Source: Streptomyces sp. SAJ15
GTDB taxonomy: Bacteria > Actinomycetota > Actinomycetes > Streptomycetales > Streptomycetaceae
Length of the DNA stretch: 64,000 bases
Direction of reading: 5' to 3'
NCBI RefSeq assembly: GCF_007595705.1
Contig: NZ_NISY01000009.1
Span: 186,001 to 250,000 of the forward strand
Positions within the stretch are counted from its first letter, which is position 1, and each line of letters begins with the position of its first letter. The translations under genes and the position numbers were made by a program. The notes under the pieces were generated by a model. The model had not been told where the DNA came from, made no database searches, and was given only the letters and a program-made list of their open reading frames with translations. This document shows positions 42,880-54,800 of the stretch, one piece after another.

Positions 42880-45800
42880 TCAGGACAGACCGAGGTCGTT
42901 CTTGATGAAGTCCAGGACCTCCAGGGCCGTCGCCGAGGCCAGCCGGTCCGCCCTGTCCGTGTCCCTGTCCGTGTCCCTGTTGTTGTCGTTGTGACTGTCG
43001 CCGGGGCGGGCCGTGCCGCCGGACTCGTTCCATCGCAGCAGCAGGGACTGCAGCCGGACGGTCACCCGGGACCGGGCGTCGTCGTCCTCGTCCACGCGGG
43101 AGAGAGCCGCTTCCAGGCGGTCCAGCTCCGCCAGCACGGGGGCTACCGTGTCCACGCCGTTGGGCACCACCTGTTCCTTGACGTATGCGGCCAGCTCGGC
43201 GGGGGTGGGGTGGTCGAAGGTGAGGGTCGCGGGGAGTCGGAGACCGGTGGCGGTGTTGAGCCGGTTCCGGAGCTCGACGGCCGTGAGGGAGTCGAAACCG
43301 AGGCTACGGAAGGGGGACTCGGGATGGACGGCCTCGGGCTCGTTGTGCCCCAGGACGACCGCGGCGTGCGAGCGGACCAGCGCGAGCAGGATCTCGATCT
43401 GCTCCGCCGCGTCGTGGTCGCCGAGCCGGGCGCGCAGGGCCGCAGGCCCGGCGTCCGCCGTCGGCCCCGCCCGGCGCGTGGTCTGGCCGGCCAGACCCCG
43501 GTACATCGCCGGCATCGGTTGGGAGTCGGCCCGCGCACGCGGAACGTCGAGACGTGCGGGGACGACGAGCGGGCGGTGATGGTCGAGGGCCGCGTCGAAG
43601 AGCGCCAGTGCCTGCCCGGTGGTGAGCGGCTTGATGCCGAGGCGGCCCAGTCGGCTCTGGTCGGTGTGGTCGAGGTGGCCGGTCATCCCGCTGGCCTGTT
43701 CCCACAGCCCCCAGGCCAGGGAGATCCCCGGCAGCCCACAAGCACGCCGATGCTGAGCCAGAGCATCCAGACAAGCATTGGCCGCCGCGTAGTTCCCCTG
43801 CCCCGGCGAACCGATCACACCCGCCGCCGAAGAGAACAGAACAAACGCAGCCAAATCCAGATGACGAGTCAACTCATGCAGATGCCAGGCACCATCCACC
43901 TTCCCCGACAGAACCCCCTCCAGACCGCCGACGGTCAACGAACCCAACGTGGCATCCTCCAACACACCCGCCGCATGAACCACAGCGGTCAACGGACGCT
44001 CCACCGGAACACCCGCCAACAACTCCGCCAACGCCCCACGATCACCCACATCACACGCCGCCACCACCACCTCAGCACCCATCTCCGCCAACTCGGCCAC
44101 CAACCCCTCCACACCAGGCGCCTCCGCACCACGACGACTGACCAACAACAACCGCCGCACCCGCCCCGTACCCACCAGATGCCGCGCCACAGCCCCACCC
44201 AGCACCCCCGTACCCCCCGTAATCAACACCGTCCCCTCCACATCCCACCCCACCGGCAACACCAACACGTTCTTCCCCACATGCCGCGCCCGCTGAAGAT
44301 GACGAAACGCCTCCGGAGCCCGACGAACATCCCAACAACTCAACGGCAACGCCCCCAACACACCACACTCGAACAACCCCAACACCACCCGCACGATCTC
44401 CCCAACCCGCCCAGGCCCCGCCTCCAACAAGTCATACGCCCGATACACCACCCCCGGACACTCCCGCCCCACCACCCCCGCATCCCGCACATCCGTCTTC
44501 CCCAACTCCAAAAACCGACCACCACCACCCCCAGCCACCAACCGCAACGACGCATCCACCAACTCCCCCGCCAAACAGTTGAGGACCACGTCGACCCCAC
44601 GGCCCCCACCCGCCGACGCGAAACGCTCCTCGAACTCCAACGTACGAGAAGAAGCAATGCGGTCATCCGGGATGCCCTGAGACCGCAGCACATGCCACTT
44701 CCCGGGACTGGCCGTCGCGTACACCTCGGCTCCCAGATGCCGCGCCAGCTGCACAGCCGCCATGCCCACCCCGCCGGCCGCCGCATGCACCAACACCGAC
44801 TCGCCCGGCTCCAACCGGGCCAGGTCCACCAACCCGTAGTACGCCGTCGCGAACACCACGGGCACCGCCGCGGCCTCCGCGAACGACCACCCCTCGGGCA
44901 CTCGCGCCAACGACGCCCGCTCGGCCACCGCCACCGGGCCGAACGCGTCACCGAACACCCCCATCACCCGATCCCCCACACGCAGATCGGACACCCCCGT
45001 ACCCACCTCGAGCACGACCCCAGCACCCTCACTTCCCAAACCCCCCTGACCCGCCACCATCCCCAAACCGACCAGCACATCACGGAAGTTGACCCCCGCG
45101 GCCCGTACCGCCACCCGCACCTCCGACGCTCCCAACCCCACACCGGCCGTGTCACACCCCACCGCGGACAGACCATCCAGGCTGGCCGAGCCGCGGCACT
45201 CCAGCCGCCAGCCGTCCGGCTGCCGCGGCAGGGTGAGGACACCGTCGGCGCCGTCCCCCAGCCGCACCAGGCGCGGTGCCAGGGCACGGCCGTCGCGCAG
45301 GGCCAGCTGCGGCTCCTCGAGACCGAGCGCGGCCAGGAGGGCGGCACGGGACCCCTCGGAACCGTCCACGTCCAGCAGGGTGAAGCAGTCCGGCTGCTCC
45401 GTCTGGCCCACGCGCACCAGGCCCCAGACGGCCGCGGCGGCCGGATCCGTCACATCCTCGACGGGACCGGCGGCCACCGCCCCGGAGGTGACCAGCACCA
45501 GCCGCGCGCCCGCCAGCCGTTCCTCGCCCAGCCACCGCTGGAGCAGCTCCAGCACCTGCCGGGTCCCCACCCGTACGGTCCCGGCCGCGTCCGCGGTGTC
45601 GTTCGCGCAGGACGCCCCGCCGGGGGCCGGGCGTTCGACCTCGGCGCGTTCGCCCGCGGGCCGGGAGTCGACCGGGCCCGCGGCGGTGGCCGGCAGGTGC
45701 GGGCAGACCGCGATGACCACGTCCGGTACGGGGTCGCCCGCGTCCACGGCCCGCAGCAGGTCGTCCAGGTCGGCGCAGCGGGCGAGGGCCGCCGGTTCCG

Positions 45801-48800
45801 TGAGGTCCGCGGATTTCGCGGGTTCCGCGCGGCCCGTCCGACCGGCGACGGCCGAGGCGTCGACCCCCGGCCGGTCGACGGGAGAGACGCCGAGATCCGG
45901 GCGGTCGTGGGGGGAACCGAAGCTCGCCGCCGCGAGTGCGCGGCCCAGCCCGAGGGCGTCCGTCCCGATCAGCACCCACCGTCCCGCCGCCGGCGTCGAT
46001 GTAGGCGTAGGTGTAGGCGTAGGTGTCGGTGTCGGTGCCGTTGTCGGCAGTGGGATGTCGACCCAGTCCACGCCGAACAGCGCGTCGCGTACGACGGCGT
46101 CGGGCGACCGCAGGGCCTCCCGCGGCACCGGCCGCATGGTGAGCGAGTCCACCGAGGCCACCAGGTGGCCGCTCTCGTCGGCGACGGTGACGGCGACCGT
46201 CTCCGGGCCGAGCCGCCGCAGCCGGACCCGCAGTGCCGCCGGCCCGGCCGCCCGCAGGGAGACCCCCTGCCAAGCGAACGGGAGGCCGCGCTCCGGTCCG
46301 CCCCGGGCGGCGGCCTCCGTGCCCGGCGGTGGCACCAGCCACATGGTCTGCAGGGCCGCGTCGAGCAGGGCCGGGTGCAGCGCGAACCGCGACGCCTCCC
46401 CGGCCGGCTGTTCCGGCAGGCAGACCTCCGCCAGCGTCTCCTCGCCGTACCGCCAGGCGGCGCGCAGCCCCTGGAAGGCCGGTCCGTAAACGAAGCCCGT
46501 CTCGGCGAACCGTTCGTACAGCTCGGAGACGTCCAGGGGCTCCGCGCCCACCGGCGGCCAGGCTCCGGCGCCCGCCGCACCGAGGACCGCGTCGTCCGCC
46601 GGGCCGACGTGGTGCTCGGCGTGCGCACCGGTCGCACGGGCGGCGCCACCGGCCGCGGTGACGGTGCCGCTGGCGTGCCGCGTCCACCGGCCGGTCGTCG
46701 GCGAACCCGCCTCGCCCTCGGTGTCGTCGGCCGGGCGGGCGTGGATGCTCAGCTCATGGCGCCCGGAGTCGTCGGACGCGCCCACCGTCACCTGGAGCAC
46801 CACCTCACCGCTGTCGGCGAGGGGGAGAGGGGTGTGCAGGGTCAGCTCCTCCAGCCGGTCGCAGCCGACCTGGGCCGCCGCCCGCAGCGCCAGTTCCACG
46901 AAGGCGGTGCCGGGCAGCAGAACGACGTCGCCGATGGTGTGGTCGGCCAGCCAGGGGTGCGTGCGCGGCGAGAGCCGTCCCGTGAGCAGCCAGCCCGCAC
47001 CTTCGGCGAGACCGATCGCGGCCCCGAGCAGCGGGTGATCCGCCGCGTCCAGCCCCGCGCCGGTCACATCGCCGCTCGTGGCCGGGGCCTGCAGCCAGAA
47101 GCGTCGGCGTTGGAAGGGATAGGTGGGCAGCTCGACCTGTCGCGGCGCCGGCTGCGGTCGTCGTGCGTAGTGCCGGTTCCAGGACACACGCGCGCCATGG
47201 GCGTGGACGGTGGCGAGCGCGGTCAGGGCGCTGCGCGACTCGCACCGCTCCGGGTGGAGGAGCGCGGCGACGGTGGGGGAGTGTTCGGCGAGGTTGTGGT
47301 GGACGAGGGTGGTGAGGGTGGTGTCGGGACCGAGCTCGAGGAACGTCGTCACACCTCGGGCGTGGAGTCGTTCGGCGGCCCGTGCGAAGTGCACGGTACG
47401 CCGGGCCTGGACGGCCCAGTACGCGGCCGTCCACGGAGCCTCGTCCCGGCCGTCGGTGCGAGCGTCCACCCGGTCGTCCTCGTCGTCCTCCGCGCCGGTG
47501 ACGAGCGGTGTGTGCGGCCGGCGGTAGGCGAGGGATGCGGCGATGCGCTCCATCTCGGGACGGAGGGCGTCCGTGTGGGGCGAGTGGAAGGCGCCGCTGA
47601 CCTGGAGCGGGGTGACCTTCCGCCGCTGGGCGCGGAAGGACTCGGCGAGATCGTGGACGGCGGTGCGGTCACCGGCGATGACCAGGGAGGAGGGCGAGTT
47701 GACGGCGGCGATGTCGACCCGGTCCGCCAGGCCGGCCAGCCGGGGCCGCACCTCCGCCTCGGTGGCCTGGACGGCGATCATGGCACCGGTGGGGGGAAGG
47801 CCCTGCATGGCGCGGGCGCGGGCCGCCACGAGCGCCGCGGCGTCGGGCAGGTCGAGGATGCCCGCCAGGTGGGCTGCGGTGAGCTCACCCAGGGAGTGGC
47901 CGGCCAGGTAGTCGGGGGTCAGCTCGAACTCCTCGGTGACGAACCGGTGCAGCGCGGTCTGCACCGCGAAGAGCGCCGGCTGGGTGTACACGGTCTGGTG
48001 GAGCAGCGCCGACACCTCACTCGTCTCGTCGGCGAACAGCACCTCCAGCAGCGAGCGATCCAGGTGCGGGTCCAGGTGGGCGCACACCTCGTCCAGCGCC
48101 CGGGCGAAGACCGTCGACGTACGGTAGAGGCCCAGGCCCATGCCCGGCCGCTGGGTGCCCTGGCCCGAGCAGATGAACGCCAGCTTCCCCCGTCCCGTGG
48201 CCCTGCCGCGGACGACCGCGCCGTGCGGCTCACCCGTCGCCAGCGCGTCGAGGGCGTGCAGGAGGTCGTCGCGGTCGGCGCCGAGGAGCACGGCCCGGTG
48301 CTCGAACAGCGCCCGGCCCGTGGCCAGGGAGCACCCCACGTCGGCGACGTCGAGGTCAGGGCGGTCCGCAAGATGGGCGCGCAGCCGCCGGGCCTGAGCC
48401 CGCAGCGCCTCCTCGGACCTGGCGGACAGGGCCCAGGGAAGGGTCAGCGGATCGGAGGAGGCGACCGGGTGCGCGGCCGCATCCGTGCTCGTATCCGTAC
48501 CCGCGTTCGCGGCCGGGGACGGCGACGGGGGTGTGGTGGCCGCCGTGCGTGTGTCGGCCCACGCCGGGGCCTGCTCCAGGATGAGGTGGGCGTTGGTGCC
48601 GCTCACCCCGAACGAGGAGACGCCCGCCCGTCGCGGTCGCCCCGTGTCCGGCCACGGCTGGTCCTCGGTCAGCAGCCGCACCGCCCCCGACGACCAGTCC
48701 ACATGCGGGGAGGGCTCGGACACATGCAGGGTGCGCGGCAGCAGTCCGTGCCGGAGCGCTGCCACCATCTTGATGACCCCGGCGATCCCGGCCGCCGACT

Positions 48801-51800
48801 GGGTGTGGCCGATGTTGGACTTGACCGTGCCCAGCCACAGCGGTCGCTCCGCCGGGCGGTCCTGCCCGTACGTGGCCAGCAGGGCCTGCGCCTCGATCGG
48901 GTCGCCGAGCGTCGTCCCCGTCCCGTGGGCCTCGACCGCGTCCACCTCGGCGGCCGTGACTCCGGCGCCGGCCAGGGCGGCCCGGATCACCCGCTGCTGC
49001 GCGGGTCCGTTCGGGGCGGCCAGGCCGTTGCTGGCGCCGTCCTGGTTGACCGCGCTGCCGCGGATCACGGCCAGTACCCGATGGCCGTTGCGCCGGGCGT
49101 CGGACAGCCGCTCGACCAGCACCATGCCCACGCCCTCGCCCCAGCCGGTGCCGTCGGCGGTGCCGGAGAACGCCTTGCACCGGCCGTCCGGCGCCAGTCC
49201 TCGTTGACGGGAGAACTCGACGAAGTTGAACGGAGTGGTCATCACGGTGACCCCGCCCGCCAGCGCCAGTGAGCACTCACCGGCTCGTAGCGCCTGACAT
49301 GCCAGATGGAGCGCCACCAGCGAGGACGAGCAGGCGGTGTCGACGGTGACCGCCGGACCCTCCAGCCCGAGGACGTACGAGACACGTCCCGAGGCCACGC
49401 TGTTGTTGCTGCCCGTCAGGGCGTAGCCCTCCGACAGCCCCGGTGGCGCCTGCCGCAGCTGTGCGGTGAAGTCCTGCGCGTTGCTGCCGGTGAACACGCC
49501 GGTCGGGCTCGATCGCAGGTCCTGCGGGTTGATTCCGGCCCGTTCGAGGGCCTCCCAGGACGTCTCCAGGAGCAGCCGCTGCTGCGGATCCATGGCGAGC
49601 GCCTCGCGGGGGCTGATGCCGAAGAACTCGGGGTCGAAGTGTCCCGCGTCGTGGAGGAAGGCGCCCAGCCGGCTGTACGAGGTGCCCCGCCGGTCGGGGT
49701 CCGGGTCGAAGAGCCTCTCCAGGTCCCAGCCACGGTCGGTGGGGAAGTCCCCGACGGCGTCCCGGTGCGCGGTGATGAACGCCCACAGATCCTCGGGGGA
49801 GCGGACGCCCCCCGGGTAGCGGCAGGCACAGCCGATGATCGCGATGGAGCCGTCGAGCGTTCCGTCCGTGCGGAGGGCGCCGGATCCGTCGACCGTGCCG
49901 GTGCCCGCCGCGTCGAGCGTGCCGGGCTTTGCGAGCGTGCCGCCGGCGGCCGCGTCGAGTGTGCCGGGCTTCGCGGTCGTGCGGCCGCCGGCCACGTCGA
50001 GTGTGTCGGTGCCGGCCCCGCCGGCCGCGCCCTCGGCAGCCGGTGCGGTCAACTCCGCGAGCAGACGGGTGGCGAGCCGGTCGGGCGTCGGATGGTCGAA
50101 GGCCAGCGTGGTCGGCAGCCGCAGGCCGGTGGCGGCGGTCAGCCGGTTCCGCAGCTCGATCGAGGTGACGGAGGTGAAGCCGAGATCCCGGAACGCCCGG
50201 TCCGTCGCGATCGCCTCCGCGGAACCGGAGCGCCCGAGGACGGCGGCCGTGTGGGAGCCGACGAGGTTCAGGAGCGTATGGCGCCGCTCGGCGGAACTCT
50301 GGCCAGCGAGCCGGTAACGCAGCTCCGCGACGGGGTCGGAGCCACCGCCGACCACACCGTCACCGAAGGCACCGCCGACCACACCACCGTCACCGGAGGC
50401 GCCGGCCGCCCGAGGTGAGCCGCCCGGCACGAGATCGCGGGTGTGCGGGGCGGGCGGGAACCTCCGCCAGTCGACATCGGCGACGACCAGTTGGGCGTGC
50501 GGCGAGACGACGGCCCGGTCCAGAGCCGCCAGCGCCAACCGCGGCGCCATGGGGGGAAACCCCCGCCTGCGCAGGTACGCCTGTGCCGTGTCGGTGCTCG
50601 CCAGTCCCTCGCCGTCCCAGTTGCCCCAGGCGATGGCGGTCGCGGCCAGCCCCAGCGCCCGGCGGTGCTGGGCGAGGGCGTCGAGGTAGGCGTTGGCGGC
50701 GGCGTAGTTGGCCTGGCCCGCGGCGCCGAACGGCGCCGCGACCGAGGAGAAGAGGACGAAGGCGTCGAGTGGGAGGTCCCGGGTGAGGGCGTGTAGATGG
50801 TACGCGGCATGCGACTTGGGGCCGAGGACCGTCGTGAGGTGGCGCGGGCTCTGCGCGCTGAGCGTGTTGTCGTCGAGGACGCCGGCGCTGTGGATAACCG
50901 CGGTCAGGGGGTGTTCCGGGGGGATACTGGTGAGGAGGTCGGCGAGGGCCTCGGGATCCGCGGTGTCGCACGCGGCGATGGTCGAGGCGGCGCCGAGGGC
51001 GGTGATCCGCTCGCGCAGCGCCTCCGCTCCGGGCGCGGCGGCGCCGCGGCGGCTCACCAGCAGCAGATGACAGTGGGGGTGATGCTCGGCGATTCGCAGA
51101 GCGATCTGGGAACCGATGGCTCCGGTGCCGCCGGTGACGAGGACGGTGCCGCGAGGCGTCCAGGAGCGGGTGCCGCCCGCCGCGGCGACCGAGGGGATGC
51201 TCGTGGCGGCGCGGATGGTGCGGCGGGTGCGGAAGCCCGTGCGGCGCAGGGCGAGCTCGTTCTCGTCGTGGTGGGTGGACAGGGCCGCGGCGAGGCGGCG
51301 CAGGCCCGTTTCGGTGAGGGTGGCGGGCAGGTCGATGAGTCCGCCCCACAGCTCGGGGTGTTCGAGGGCGGTGGTGCGCCCCAGGCCCCAGACCATGGCT
51401 TGGAGGGGGTGTTCGAGACGGTCGCCGGGGCCGGTGGCGACCGCGTCCCGGGTGAGGCACCACAGCCGTGCCGCTCCGTCATCGCGGTCGATCAGGGCCT
51501 GGATCAGCGCGAGAGTCAGCGCGGTGCCGGCAGGGACCTCCGGATGGAGCGGATGCGGGGTCTCGTCGAGCGCCAGCAGCGAGAGCACACCCTCGACAGG
51601 GAAGTGCCCGTCGGCGATCGCCCTGGCGAGCCGCCGGCCGAGGAGGGTGGGGTCGACGTCCGTGTCGTCGAGGACGAATGGGGTGGTGGAGAGTCCCTGG
51701 CGGGTCAGGCCGTCGAGGAGGCCGCGGACGAGCTGGCCGTCGGCCTGACGTGCCGGTACGGCGACCAACCAACTGCCGCCCGGTGACCGTGGACGGGTGC

Positions 51801-54800
51801 CGGACGAGGCACCCTGCTCCAGGCTGACCGGCTTCCAGAGATCGCGGTAGGTCCAGCCGTCGGTGACGGCCTGGTCGCGACGCTCATCGCGCCACGCCGA
51901 CAGGGCCGGCACCAGCACGTCGAGCGAGGCGCCCCGATCGACGCCGAGCAGAGCGGCCACGGTGTCGGGGTCCCCGCCCTCGACGGCCTGCCAGAAGCGA
52001 CCGGTCGTGACGTCCGTGGCCGGGCCCTGGACAGGTGCCTCGGTCTCGGCGGCGCCGCGCCCGGCACCGCCGTCGCCGTGCAGCCAGAAGCGCTGTCGTT
52101 GGAAGGCGTAGGTGGGGAGGTCGACGGGGTGCGGGGTGGGCGCGTCGGGGCGCTGACGGTAGTGGTGTCGCCAGTCGACGGTGTGGTGGTGAACGTGGGC
52201 CTGGGCGAGGGCCGTGAGGAGCTGACGGGTGTCGTCCTCGTTCCTGCGGAGGGTGCTGATCACGACGGCTGGCACGAGCCTGTCGACGCTCTCGGCGCCC
52301 TCCGCGCCCTCGGCGACGTCAGGTTGTTCGGCTACGCCAGCGTGTTCGGTGACGTCAGCGTCGGTGCTGGCGGCGTGTTCCGTGGTGTCGTGGAGGGCGG
52401 GGGTGAGCGTGGGGTGGGGGCTGATCTCGATGAAGGTGCCGTGGCCCTGACGGTGGAGGGCGTGGACGGCGTCGGTGAAGCGGACGGGTTGCCGCAGGTT
52501 CCGGTACCAGTACGCGCCGTCCAGCTCCGTCCCGTCCAGGGGCCGGTTGTCGACGGTGGAGTGGAAGGGGATCCGATGCGGCTGAGGGGTGAGGGTGGCG
52601 AGCTGGGCGAGGAGTCGGTCCTCGACGGCGTCGATGTGGGGGCAGTGGGAGGCGTAGTCGACCGGAATCCGCCTGGTCCGCACGCCGCCCCCCTGGAAGT
52701 GCCGGAGGGCCGCGTCGAGTGCGTCGATGTCGCCGGAGACGACGGTGGTGCCCGGCCCGTTGAAGGCGGCGACCCACAGCCGCCCGGGCCAGTGTCGGGC
52801 CAGGACCTGAGCAACCGTGTCCGCGGGTTGGAGGACGGAGGCCATGCCGCCTTTGCCGCGCAGTGCCTGGAGCGTCCGGGAGCGGAGGGCGACGACGGTG
52901 GCGGCGTCGTCGAGGGTGAGGGCCCCCGCGATATGGGCGGCCGCGATCTCCCCCTGGGAGTGTCCGACGACAGCGTCAGGCGTCAGCCCGTAGGACTGGT
53001 AGGTCCTGGCGAGGGAGACCATGAGGGAGAACAGGACCGGCTGGACCACGTCCGCGCGGTCCCACACCGGATCGTCGGCCGGCCGGTGCAGGACGTCGAT
53101 CAGTCCCCAGTCGACATGAGGCGCCAGCGCCTGGTCACACGCGGCGATGGACTCGGCGAAGACGGTGGAGGTCTCCAGCAGTCGCAGCCCCATCCCGGGC
53201 CACTGACCGCCCTGGCCGGGGAAGACGAAGACCACCCGACCCCCGGCGTCGGCCGATCCACCGGCCGGACCGGACCCGGCCGCGGCGTCGGCCGTGCCGG
53301 TGACCACGCTGCCGGTCGGCTCTCCGGAGGCGAGGGCGTCCAGACCGCGCAGGAGGTCGGAGCGGTCCCGGCCGATGATCACAGCGCGGTGTTCGAGGGC
53401 GGACCGACCCACGGCCAGCGCGTGGCCCACGTCCACCGGCTCCACGTCGGGGGTGGCGGCCAGGAAGGTGCGCAGCTTACGCGCCTGAGCGTGCAGCGCC
53501 GCGCGCGACCTCGCCGAGACCACCCACGGCAGGGTGCGCGGAGTGGTCGGCTCCTGCCCCACCGCCTCCTCGGGAGGCGCCTGTTCGAGGATGACATGGG
53601 CGTTGGTGCCGCTCACCCCGAAGGAGGACACGCCCGCGCGCCGGGGGCGTCCCGTCTCCGGCCACGGTTCCGCCTCCGTCAGCAGCCGTACCGCCCCCGC
53701 CGACCAGTCCACGTACTCGGAGGGCTTGTCCACATGCAGCGTGCGCGGCAGGACGCCGTGCCGGATGGCCTGCACCATCTTGATGACCCCGATGACACCC
53801 GCGGCCCACTGGGTGTGCCCGATGTTCGACTTGACGGACCCCAGCAGCAGCGGCCGGTCCCGCGGCCGGTCCTGCCCGTACGTCGCGAGCAGCGCCTGGG
53901 CCTCGATCGGATCACCCAGCTTGGTGCCCGTGCCGTGGCCTTCCACCGCGTCGACGTCGGTGGTCGACAGTCGGGCGTCGGCCAGGGCGGCCCGGATGAC
54001 GCGCTGCTGCGAGGGGCCGTTGGGGGCGGTGAGACCGTTGCTGGCGCCGTCCTGGTTGACGGCGGAGCCGCGCACCACGGCCAGGACGCGATGCCCCAGC
54101 CGGCGGGCGTCGGAGAGCCGCTCCAGCAGCAGCATCCCCGCGCCCTCCGCCCACCCCGTGCCGTCCGCCGCGGCGGCGTACGCCTTGCAGCGGCCGTCCG
54201 CCGACAGGGCGCGCTGCCGCGAGAACTCGATGAACAAGCCGGGCGTCGAGAGCACCGTGGCCCCGCCGGCCAGCGCCAGCGAGCATTCCCCCGACCGCAG
54301 TGCCCGGGCCGCCAGGTGCAGCGCGACCAGGGACGAGGAGCAGGCCGTGTCCACCGACAGCGCCGGCCCCTCCAGGCCGAAGACGTACGAGATCCGGCCG
54401 GACGCCGCGGCGCCGAGGTTGCCGGTCAGCAGATAGCCCTCCAGCTCCTGCGCCGCCTGGTGCAGACGGGGGCTGTAGTCGAGCGGGGCGACGCCGACGA
54501 ACACCCCGGTGCGGCTCCCGCGCAACGACCGGGGGTCGATGCCCGCCCGCTCGAAGACCTCCCACGTGGTCTCCAACAGCAGTCGGTGCTGCGGGTCCAT
54601 CGTCACGGCCTCACGCGGGGCGATCCCGAAGAACTCGGCGTCGAACCGGTCGGCGGCGTGCAGGAAACCGGCTTCGCGCTGATAGTGCCTTCCGTGCCGC
54701 GCCGGGTCCGGGTGGTAGAACTCCGCCGGGTCCCACCCGCGGTCGGTGGGGAAGGGGGAGAGCACGTCGGTGCCCTCCACCACCAGGTCCCACAGCTCCT

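Noticed and set aside
42865..49272. A 2135-codon open frame on the + strand opposite the PKS gene
   Set aside because: A by-product of GC-rich third positions in the antisense frame; composition is Arg/Gly/Pro/His-rich with no domains, while the opposite strand encodes intact PKS motifs.
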